From Glycine soja (Eukaryota > Streptophyta > Magnoliopsida > Fabales > Fabaceae): a DNA stretch of 64,000 nt. The notes under the pieces are model-generated. The model saw only the letters and a list, made by a program, of their open reading frames with translations. It was not told the DNA's origin and made no database searches. Position numbers and translations under genes: made by a program. The stretch covers positions 2,482,501-2,546,500 of the forward strand of contig NC_041005.1 of assembly GCF_004193775.1 (NCBI RefSeq). Reading direction: 5' to 3'. This document shows, piece after piece, positions 24,746-34,539 of the stretch (position 1 is the first letter of the stretch; each line of letters starts with the position of its first letter).

Positions 24746-26258
24746 TAAAGGACATAATAGATAGTTTATTTTTAATTATATTATATAAAAAGGATAAAGC
24801 AATAATTTTTATAGGATTTTTTAATGTATAATTTATAAAAATTTTAAAAATTTTCAAAAATTATAAATTCACATATGAAGATTTTTTTGAAATTTTTTAA
24901 TATATATTAGTTTAACATGTTACCTAATGACTGAAGATCGTGCTAAAGTCGATAATCAATCCGAATATGATAATATTGGCTAAGATAACAAAGACAACAT
25001 TATCGAACATGAAACTATTCATATATATCCTTTCATATTCATTTAATTTCCTTTGAGGAGTCTCTTAGCTGTTTGTCCGTGTCGAAGTTGTAGGAGTATC
25101 GTGTTGTGATTTGTATCGTTTATAACGTTGATGAAAACTATAACACAACTGTAGGGTACGTGCATGCATTATCCTACATTTTTCATTGGACCAAATATTG
25201 AACTATGATTCAATCTAGTATATAAGCAGAGTCACTGTAATTAGTTTTCTTCACTACATATGTATATAACTTATATTGATAAATACCAGGAAGGAAGAAA
25301 GTCATTAAAATTTTAAAAGAAAAGAGTAAATTACACTAAATTCTTTAAGTTTCATTAAATTCCGTCCGATGTCACTATTACAGTCTTGCCTTCACACGTA
25401 ACCTTTTTCATTGTTTAAAAAATATTATATTGACGCTTCCTATAGATTATATAAACTCTCAATTGTTTGTAAAAATATCTTATAAGAAGGTTTCTGTAAA
25501 CATTAAAAAAAAAAAGAGTGATGTGCAATTTCAAAGAAACCTCAAGAAAAGTTAATATAATTTACTTAAAAGAAAATGATATCGGTTATACGTGATATGA
25601 TTAAAAACAAAAAGTAATAATATATTTGGCTAAGGAAAAACTAAATAAAAAAATAGCATTAAAATTTATTTTTATTGACAATTAGAATTGTCTCCCAGAT
25701 CTATATTTTCTATCAATAACATTAATTTCTTTTAACTCTTTATTCTATTACATTATATCTCTTATCATATTTATATTTTTCTTTTTTATCGTCACTTTTC
25801 TTTTCGGGTATCAAATTAAACAGGGCACGAGTGTTTCATTTATACTTTGCTAGAAAGAATTCAACTTGGTTCTCCTTGTTGATTAGTTAATGCAACAGCA
25901 ATTAAAAACACGGGAAAAAAAAATATTATTAAACAATGAGATTTTACTAGAGAGGATCTTGTTGGAAATGCACGTGATAATTTAGATCAAAAGAACAAAG
26001 AGAAATATATAAGAAAAATATAAGGTAAAAAAGAAATGAAAGAAAAAACGTGTAGGTTTATATAATACGTGAATATTTCATCACTTTAAACACATTATCT
26101 ACTCTTCTTATTTATTCACATTATCATATTATATCACATGTTTATATTTTTTTTCTCTCCATCCGTATACCTTTCCAAGAATCTTTATTCTTATATTTAC
26201 AAAAGTGAAAATATGCTGATACATAGAATCAACACTTTTCAAGTGTTACACCCCTGTC
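23642..26258. other. 2.6-kb AT-rich intergenic region
   Basis: This region holds a (TTA)n run at 23911-23941, an (AT)n run at 24714-24742, and sequence around 24470-24560 of the type ttttggtctcttgtaat, common in legume repeats. No gene is seen. Confidence 0.5.
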
Positions 26259-28199
26259 TCATAGAAGTGACATTAATGTGCTATGAGCTTCTACACATAA
26301 AAGTGAACCAGTTACGTTTTCTTCCCAAGCCACTTGTCTTACCTTCGTCTGTGCTATCTTAGAAACAGAAACATCTTTTCCAAACTGCATCTCCATCAGA
26401 ATCTTCATTCCCCCTGCAAGAAGCTTCTCCTTAGCCTTCCCTCTTTGCAATTTCCCAGAAGTGGTTTTCGGAACACTCTCACTCTCAACCAAAACCACCC
26501 ATCCAACCTCCACCTTCTCATTCTCCCAAACAGCTTCCTTAATTCCCTCACAAATTCTCTTCAACACACCCTTTTCAATACCCTTTTTGATCCTCTGCAT
26601 CTCTGCCACAACCGCCACCATTGATGAAACTTTAAACGCAGCAAGGCAACCACCTCTGAGTAACTTCGTGCAACTATTATAAGCCGCAGTCTCTATGTAA
26701 TGTGGATGAACCTTTTGACCGTTTCGGAGTTCCATAACGTCTTGACAGCGACCAGTGACAAAAAGATATCTTTTTTCTCCTTTCACTATGCCTCTGTCCC
26801 CAGTTCGAAGAAAGCACTTACTAACCACGTTTCTTAGTCTTCCATGAAACACTTCTCTTGTAAAACAAGGGTGGCCAAGGTACCCAGAAGCGTTGCTTGG
26901 GGAAGCAACCCAAATTTCTCCTTCAACACCATCTTCAGCTGGCTCCAACGTTTCTTCCTTAACAACCATGATTTCCACGTCTTCCTCTTCCACGTTTCCG
27001 AGCCTTGCAACCGGTAAGAGTTTGTTGTGAGCTGGAAAATCTGGGAAGCTTGAAGAATTGGCACCAGCACCGACACCATCGTTGTCACTATTAACGCTCC
27101 TCCACGCAGTGGACACAAAGGTGCAATTCTCTGCTAACCCATAGGAAGGAGAAATAGAAGAAGGGCTTAACCCAAATGGAGAAAAAGTGTGAAAAAATTC
27201 TTCCACTGAGTCTCTATAGATGGGTTCGTTGATGATTATGAGGTTTTTCAGAGTTGAAAGGTTGAGGGGTGAAGCTCCCTGGTGAACTCCTCCACGCTTG
27301 ATGACGAGCGGCAATGTGAAGGAGGGAACGGGAGTGCACGTGGCCTTGAATTCCGACAAGAGTTCAAGCCAGAGTCTGGGGCGCTTGATGAACGCGGTTG
27401 GGGAAGTGAGAACACAAGTAGCGCCAGATACAACGGTGAGCAACAGAAACATGAGACCACAGTCATGGTACTGTGGAAGCCACGAAACGATTGTGCTGTT
27501 GGGATGAAGATCGTAAGCTCTTCTCGCTGTTCTAACGTTGTGAGCGGCTGAACCCGCTGTGACAAGCACGGGTTTTGGAACCCCAGTGGCACCAGACGTG
27601 TACTGAACCAAGTAAACCTCATCTGCTTTGCAACCACGGTAATCAAGATTATTTAAAGTAACCATGTTATTATTACCTTGACGTCCATGTTTGAGTTCGT
27701 CAATGGAGATCCAGTGGATGCTTTGCAACATGTGAGTAAGTTTGTTGTTGTTATGTGGAGAAGACACGTAGTGTCGAATGCTTGATATGTAGTGAGGGTG
27801 AGCGATGGCGGCTTTGGGCTTGGTCTGTGAAATGGCTCGTATGAGATGGTGATAGTTTTCTTTAGCGAAGGCAGGGTGAGGAGGGATGATGGGGACGCTC
27901 AAAAGACCAGCTCTTTGGCACGCGAAGATGAGCTCAACTAGGTCAAGTCCTGGAGAGCAGAGAAGAAGGACAGTGTCACCTCTTTTTTGTAATGGAGGAG
28001 AGAGTAGCCGAGAGGAGATGACATCAACGGTGGAATTAAGTTGTTGGTAGGTGAGAAGAGTGGAGGTGGACAAGTCTTGAGCCCAAATGAAGGCTGGCTT
28101 GGACTTCAAGGCTGCTAACCTGGCCCAAACTGGGAGGTATAAGTCAACCACGGGTTGGTCGGGGAAGGAGGGGTCATAATTCTCGTACTTGTATGCCAT
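26259..28199 (-). CDS. Adenylate-forming enzyme, fatty-acyl-AMP-ligase-like (AMP-binding family)
   Basis: One intronless frame of 646 codons starting at the ATG of MAYKYENYDPSFPDQP; the frame is open ten codons further upstream but without an ATG. Motifs in order: P-loop YTSGATGVPK (200-209), SWLPQYHDCGLM (239-250), SYGLAE (352-357), RTGDRG (465-470), LFVTGRCQDVM (479-489) and PKTTSGKLQR (577-586), whose Lys583 is the usual catalytic lysine. The WLPxYHDxGL motif is typical of bacterial fatty-acyl-AMP ligases, which activate a fatty acid to the acyl-adenylate and pass it to a carrier protein rather than to CoA. No carrier or other domain follows in frame, and no PTS1 tripeptide is present (it ends SLL). 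The second P-loop position is Ala, not Ser. The substrate is unknown; an acyl-CoA synthetase role cannot be excluded. Confidence 0.85.
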   Translation of the reverse strand: MAYKYENYDPSFPDQPVVDLYLPVWARLAALKSKPAFIWAQDLSTSTLLTYQQLNSTVDVISSRLLSPPLQKRGDTVLLLCSPGLDLVELIFACQRAGLLSVPIIPPHPAFAKENYHHLIRAISQTKPKAAIAHPHYISSIRHYVSSPHNNNKLTHMLQSIHWISIDELKHGRQGNNNMVTLNNLDYRGCKADEVYLVQYTSGATGVPKPVLVTAGSAAHNVRTARRAYDLHPNSTIVSWLPQYHDCGLMFLLLTVVSGATCVLTSPTAFIKRPRLWLELLSEFKATCTPVPSFTLPLVIKRGGVHQGASPLNLSTLKNLIIINEPIYRDSVEEFFHTFSPFGLSPSSISPSYGLAENCTFVSTAWRSVNSDNDGVGAGANSSSFPDFPAHNKLLPVARLGNVEEEDVEIMVVKEETLEPAEDGVEGEIWVASPSNASGYLGHPCFTREVFHGRLRNVVSKCFLRTGDRGIVKGEKRYLFVTGRCQDVMELRNGQKVHPHYIETAAYNSCTKLLRGGCLAAFKVSSMVAVVAEMQRIKKGIEKGVLKRICEGIKEAVWENEKVEVGWVVLVESESVPKTTSGKLQRGKAKEKLLAGGMKILMEMQFGKDVSVSKIAQTKVRQVAWEENVTGSLLCVEAHSTLMSLL

Positions 28200-28251
28200 T
28201 TTTAGTTTGTTTCTTGTGTTGCTTGCCAAAAACTAGTAAAATGATCACTTG

Positions 28252-28261
28252 CATATTTATA
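28252..28261 (-). promoter_or_regulatory. TATA box of the acyl-AMP-ligase-like gene
   Basis: On the minus strand tataaatatg lies about 53 bp upstream of the ATG at 28199. This leaves a short leader and supports the ATG at 28199 as the start. Confidence 0.55.
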
Positions 28262-29691
28262 ATACTAGTACTAGATTGTAGATTGAGCGTGCAACTTCTT
28301 CAACTTCATGATCCAGCAGTGGTCCGTTTCCTGATGTGATGATTACGAAAACTAGAAGAAGGAATAAAGGGATATCCGAACAGAATATCCCAGTGTGTCC
28401 CTCACCATTTATAACATACATCGTCGCTATGCACTTGCGGATTACATAGCCGTCCCCTCAAGAATGTTTCTATATTTTAGGTGGATTGTCTCCCTATTCG
28501 GCTCCTTGTTGCCTACGTGTCCAGACTGCTTTCTTGATAAATTATTAACAAAACGTGGACTGCTTTTTTGAAATGTATGAATAAATAAAAGAAGGAAGCG
28601 AAGCTGATCAATATAACAAATTATGTAATAAGAAATGAAAATTAATTACAAAAAAAGTTTTATGTATCAATATAACTCAATTATTAGTCGTCTTACCACG
28701 AGAACTTCCTCCACTTCTGGGTTACAAAGGTTCAGTATACTGGAATTTACCTTCTACTAATATATCAATATATTTCAAATCAAGATCACTATTAATAATA
28801 ATATTAGTTAGTTATTATAAAAAAAAATTATGAGATGATGAAAACATAATGCTTAATATTACTTTTAAGGGAAAACTGTGTTTTAATCTTTGAACTCTTC
28901 AGACCAAACTTGATTTTTAATCCACAAACTTTTAAAAATACGTAATTTAGTCCATCTTTCAACCTTTTGACAATCAAATTTAGTAAAAGGCTTATATTTA
29001 GTTAAAAAAACTTTACTAAATGTTAAGTTTAATCGTGAGAAAAAACTAAGTTCACATACTTTCAAAAGCTAAAAGGCTAAATTCATCCAATTTAAAAATA
29101 TATAAGGATCAAAATCAAGTTTAACCAAAAGTTTAGGCACATAAAACACATTTTTTTCCTTTTTTTTAATGTGTTTCTAATTACCATATAGTAAGAAAAA
29201 CATAGGATGCAAACTGCATTGCATTGCTCAAATATAGTAGACGACAATTCTATTACGGATAGGAATTACACATCTTTTACGTTTTTACACTAGACGAATC
29301 TTAACTCAAAGGCCAGTCCACTAGCAGGACGCAAGACAAGGACTCCATACATTAATTACATTGTCCAAAAGTCCAAACCATTATGATGCAGCAAAGGCAG
29401 TGACACTGCCCTCCTATAATAAGTCTTGTCCTACTAAATGACGACTTGACAACTTGACATAATAGGCCTCCAACAGCTACAATAACTGATAAATAAAACA
29501 AAATTAAGGAGTGGCCTTTATTAATCTTGCACTGGTTTTATTGAACACAAGGCAGTCATAATACACTAGTTCCTCAACTCCCCAATGTCCAAGTTTCAGT
29601 ACTACGATCTATCATTACACTTCACAGCGTGGTTTTGCAGCTTCACGCGTGAGCGACCGCTAACCAAGTCTGATACAAATTTTGACAGCGA
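28262..29691. other. Intergenic, with a dispersed repeat at about 28870-29150
   Basis: The segment at 28870-29150 (ttttaatctttgaactc, then aatttagtccatctttc) is of a type widely dispersed in legume genomes. Apart from it I see only AT-rich sequence. The 3' untranslated region of the DNA glycosylase gene should end near 29500-29690. Confidence 0.45.
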
Positions 29692-32600
29692 TCATTGTCC
29701 CCAAGCACAGGCGGCCCTATAGAGTATGACAGAAACAAGAAAGCTAAGTGAAACACGTATTATACCTTGGAAATTTACATACCTCTTCTTCACAGTAACT
29801 GAATTTTGCATATAGTTAACATCAATAAAATTTAAGGAAATATTTGACAGTTGGCACCAATGAAGCACAACCAAGTACAAAACGATCACACCATAACCAT
29901 AAAACATAATCCTAAACAAACGGACAAAACATAGTATGGATAAGTTTAATCCAAAAATTATTTTTAAAAAAATACACGCCAACGTAGGAGATATATCAAA
30001 CAACCAATGGAAGAAATAACTTCATGTCATTTTTTTTGTCTTCATAATGTTATTATGGCAAGGATTCCAAAAGTCAACTTTTACAAACAAAATAATCTAG
30101 TATAGGTTTGAGGTAACGTTTCTAGCTACTAAACAGATACAAGAGTGATCCAATACTACCAAACTAAATACTAAAGGCAAAAAAGAAAATTTCCAAAATA
30201 TGGTGAGAAGAACCGATGAAAAGTCCAAAAATATACCCACCATAAAGGTCCAATGATCACATCAGATTAATAAATGAAAATAGTGGCCCACACATTGCAA
30301 CAACCACCAAAAAGAGCACACCGACCTAACAAAGCAGAGTTCCTCTTGACGCTTACTAATCAGCCAAGGTGTCTTGAGAAAAAAAAAAAACATTATAGTA
30401 TTCTACATTATAATTTGGATAAATTAACAATAGTTTCCAATTGAAACCACTACACTTGCAACGGAAAAACAATTGAACAAGAGGGCTCAGGCATCTATTA
30501 TGCACCAATTCCTTTCAAGTTGCAATCACATTATTTTCACTGCCTTATCTATTAAAAATAAAATGATTTACACACACATAGGAATCAGTATTGCCTTAAA
30601 TTCAAGTTCATTGATAAATCAAGATGCCATCTTCTATTGTGTGTAATGGAGAGTGTTGACTCATCCCCTTCAAGAAGAACACAGCAACAATGAACTACTC
30701 TTAATTAATTTTCTTCCATGGGAAGATAGCCTGATTCCCACAGCACTTCTTTCAATCCCAAAACCATAAATCAATAAAGTCATATAATGACTATTCCATA
30801 TTTACATAATCAAATCTCACTTGTAGTTTCTATCACCACCTAAAGTCATGGTGGTACTAGTTCTATTTTTAAATGTTACAGTATGCCTTTCTTTATGATT
30901 TTGCTTCCTCCTTCCCTGTCTTAAATGTTATAGCATGCTTTTCTATAAGATTCTTGTTTTCATCACTTCTTAAATCCATATATGATAATGCAAGAGAGTG
31001 TCAGCAAGTGTTTCCTTCCTCATATAATACAGTCACTCTATACAGTTTGTGAGATATGTCCAAGATTTCTTCCCTCAATTCAAAAGGCATGAAAAACTAT
31101 TCTAACTCCGTCATTGTTATTTAATCATCACATTAAAAGATATATAAAACTATGCATACAAAACTAGCTAACATGAGAAGCAACAAAGTGGATGCATATT
31201 AATCACATGTAATGTATCTTGTTATCGTACATCACCAAGGCATCAAAGGAACAATTTTGTTCCTTATTAGACAGAGATAGCTATGTGCCATTATTCATAC
31301 ATATGAGATATCTGCTATCATGTATTCCACGTCACTTTTCCTTTAAAGTGTCATCAGCCAAAGGAACTCATTCATAAACGGTGTGCTTGGTAGGAAGGGA
31401 AAAAATAGGTGAGAAAATCGGTGGATGGAAATCAAGAAGAGAGAAATAAAATAAATGGAAATAGGTGAGAAAAATAGACTGGAAATAGGGATATTTGATT
31501 TAAGAGAATAGGAAAGAGAGAAATAAAAAAAAGAATAAAAATAATTATTTAATCAATTTTCAAAATGAATCAATTATCAAAGTTTGATAACACACGATCA
31601 AAATCAATTTTTGTTTTATGATAACCGATTATAATGTTTTGATAATCAATTATGTGTTTTCAGAGGTTTAAAATCACCAGAAAACACGTAAAAACTGCCA
31701 CAACATAATCAATTATTGTCAGAGATAAGTGGGTTCCCCCACCAACTCCCCTCTACAAACACACCTCCTTTTCTATTTCTGGCCTATTTCTTCTCCCTCT
31801 TCCTTATTTCCCTACCATTTTATCATACCAAACAGAGCATAAAAAGTAATCATCCCTTAAGAGCCAGTTATAGGCTATCACGGTTGTTTTTGCCAAATGA
31901 CAGATGGAAAAGCTTAAGCTATTTTTGTTTTCCAATTCACTTGGAGAAAGAGAAAAGGAGCACCAAAAAATGCCTCAAGGGGTTATACTGTTTAGCAACC
32001 TGTCAACTCAACAGAAATTGAAGTATTGAACAAAGAAAAAACACAGAAATCGTGATATGTAACCATGAGTTATGAAGAGTGAAGACCTTACCTAATTTAA
32101 GAAAAAAAATAATACAGCATGCTTTCACAGGATGAAAATGAATATCTATCTTTACGAGAGTAACTACTCAACAAGTGTAATTAAGATAACACAAAGGACA
32201 CCCGCCCCAATAAATTCAAAGAAACACATCCAGAGAAAATTAATAAAGTGAATTCCTGAATATTTTCAAAGAAACACGTATAGAGAAAAATAGCTAGTTC
32301 CAGGAACAGGTCATTTTATCAAGTCATGTTCCCATTTTCTAAACAGAATACAAACACCTGACAACTCTCATGCAATTGTGAAACATTTGATATCAGATAG
32401 CCACTACCCCTTAGGAAATCAGCTTATGATAACTTTCATAAACAATTCACTTCATTATGAATCAAAGTAAAGAAGGAATTAAAGAACCACAAGTTAAATG
32501 TTATATGAACACTTGCATTTAATCTAAATTCTAAGCACAGATATCTACCAGGGCATCAAATCAATTCATAAACCCTAAAATCAAGCATATATGAACTGTA

Positions 32601-33721
32601 GAGAAACCAGTAATGCGTTACCCGAGATTAAACATGCTATTGATGGGATCCAGAAGCTGTGGCTGTGGAGGATGCTGCTGTTGCTGCTGCTGCTGCTGTT
32701 GTTGTTCCTGTTGTTGGTGCTGGTGATGGTGCTGGTGGTGCTGCTGCTGCTGCAAGCCAGCACCGGTCGCTACCGCCACCGCACTCGAAGGAGTTCCCTT
32801 GGCTTCAACAAATCTCCACATGTACCACGAAGCAACGGACCGGTAAGGCCTCCACTTGTCACACAACTGGTCCATCTGCGAGGGCCGGGGTAAGTCCTCG
32901 AGGTTGTAGAGAAGCTGAACTCCTTTCCTGACGCCAAGGTCATTGATGGGGAGAACATCGGGTCTGTGGAGTGAGAAAATCATGAACATGTGAACAGACC
33001 AAGAGCCAATGCCATTGACCATGGTGAGCATGGTAAAGAGCGACTTATCATCCATGTTCACAATGGCGGAATCGGAGAGTATCCCGTTCTGATACTTCCT
33101 CGCCAAATCATGAAGGTAACTCGCCTTCCGCCCAGAAACCCCAATCTGGCGAAGCTGTTGGGGTGTTAGGGCGAGAACGGTTTCGGGAACGACACCGTTT
33201 TCGCCCCCGCAGAGCGCGATGAAGCGCGTGTAGATGGAGGTGCCGGCTTTGTACGCGAGTTGCTGGTACAAGATGCTGCGGGTTAGGGCGAGGAAGGGAG
33301 TGTGGAAATTGTCGAAGGTTGGGGGTTGGTGAATGTCGATGAGAGGGGAGAGGACTGGGTCCGCGTTGCGGAGGTACCGGAGCGCGATCTCGACTTCACC
33401 GTCGCAGGAGAGTGAGCGCGCCACTATACGAGGGACCACCGTAAGGGCTCGCGGCGGAGCAGCCTTGGTGGTGTTGCGGCCCCCGGTTTTGGCGGGTTTG
33501 GGGGTTTCGGTTTGGGATTCGGAGGTGGAGGGGTCCGGAGAGACCTTCCGGATCTTGCGGGGACGGAGGGGGATTTTCGTGGCTGGGGATGTTGTCGGCC
33601 GAGGGACATTGTTTAGTTCGGAGTCCACCGTGGCACCGTCGGGGACGGCAGTTGAGGAGGGGGCGGGGAGAGGTTGAGGTTCGATTAGGGATTGTGCTTG
33701 ACCTAGCGTCTGTTCGCCCAT
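29692..33721 (-). CDS. HhH-GPD DNA-3-methyladenine glycosylase (AlkA type)
   Basis: Two exons on the minus strand: 33721-32622 (1,100 nt) and 29716-29692 (25 nt), giving 374 residues. The long intron (32621-29717) is GT-AG. Residues 1-100 are a Pro/Ser/Lys-rich, probably nuclear, N-terminal region. The glycosylase fold spans about 105-310. LTRSILYQQLAYKAG lies at 146-160, and the helix-hairpin-helix VNGIGSWSVHMFMIFSLHRP at 235-254 is followed by VLPINDLG with the catalytic Asp261. A His/Gln-rich run at about 324-350 is encoded by a CAG/CAT tract. The family removes alkylated bases from DNA in base excision repair. Without the distant exon the protein would end NSMFNLG; with it, it ends GAACAWGQ, which fits my recollection of the plant family's C-terminus. 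The start MGEQTLGQ was chosen over an upstream in-frame ATG because the leader before it lacks family character. Confidence 0.88.
31380..31837. mobile_element. MITE-like TIR element in the glycosylase intron
   Basis: The left end ggtgtgcttggtaggaaggg and the right end accattttatcataccaaac plus agag are approximate inverted repeats, and cataaa occurs directly outside both ends, consistent with an imperfect target duplication. The inside is purine-rich at the left and pyrimidine-rich at the right, as in a foldback. It is 458 bp and non-coding; the frame at 31716-32021 crosses its border and is not a gene. Confidence 0.5.
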
Positions 33722-34539
33722 AAGTGAGATTGAGGAACGTGCAATTGAGAGGGTTTTTTGGAGAGGAATCAATATAATGTGATGAACGATACGGAATGGA
33801 ACGGGACTCACTCTGCTTTCTTCATCCTTTCCTCACTCAGTTTCTCGCTGCTCTTGTTTCTTCTTCTTCGTCTTGGTCTTCGTCGTTCGATCTTGCCTTG
33901 GTGTGGTTTTTTCTCTTTTCTTTGTCACACGCCACCTCGCAATGCGTGCTGCACGTAAACTTCTACATTCCTGTTGGCCCAAACTAATCCGCATCCGGCA
34001 TTGAGAAGCCCAATGTTATGAAATGCGTCCGCGCTAGTTGGGTTCGTTTTTTTGTGAATTTTCTGTACAAGGCCTCTGCATGCTTATTTCAGACTAGCCC
34101 GATCCTTCAAAGAAAACTAATATCAAATATTTTTTTTTATCCATTTGAATTTATAACAGTGTAAGGGAAGGTATACAACTCACTAACTCAATCAAGTTAG
34201 ACTCTCTTGAGAAATATTGAATATTAAATGGTATATAATGTCTGAGGAGTACTAACAGCACATTTTTTAATCTCTTTTATTTAAAAAAAGGTTTTTCGAA
34301 GCGAATATTATGCTGTAAGGGAGAGAATGGTGCAACCTTGCAACATACTCCGCCAACAAAACTACTAGATGATGGATAAGAAGGATTTAATCTTACAAAA
34401 GTATCATTTCGTGATAAGTTAATAGCTTCGCAACAGCCTTTGCCACGGAGAGATCGCATTGATCTTAAGAACAATCTTTTCAAAATTTAATTTGAAGATG
34501 GAGATAGGAGAAAGCCGTGTTGCTATATCGATGAGAATA
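33722..34539. other. Upstream region of the DNA glycosylase gene
   Basis: The first 250 bases include the C/T-rich leader and promoter of the glycosylase. From 34277 to 34483 the minus strand has a 68-codon frame without recognisable family features. This part may already belong to the 5' region of the LINE relic that follows. Confidence 0.4.

Noticed and set aside
27248..27646. 132-codon minus-strand frame within the acyl-AMP-ligase-like gene
   Set aside because: It is an alternative frame of a gene with clear motifs.
29692..30003. Separate 103-residue minus-strand protein
   Set aside because: Only its last 25 nt are meaningful, as the terminal exon of the glycosylase; the rest is intron.
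33333..33677. 114-codon plus-strand frame
   Set aside because: It is antisense to the GC-rich N-terminal part of the DNA glycosylase exon.
34454..34467. Fourteen bases gatcgcattgatct identical to the 3' part of miR393
   Set aside because: The 5' part of the 21-mer does not match well, and there is no complementary arm downstream to form a precursor hairpin.
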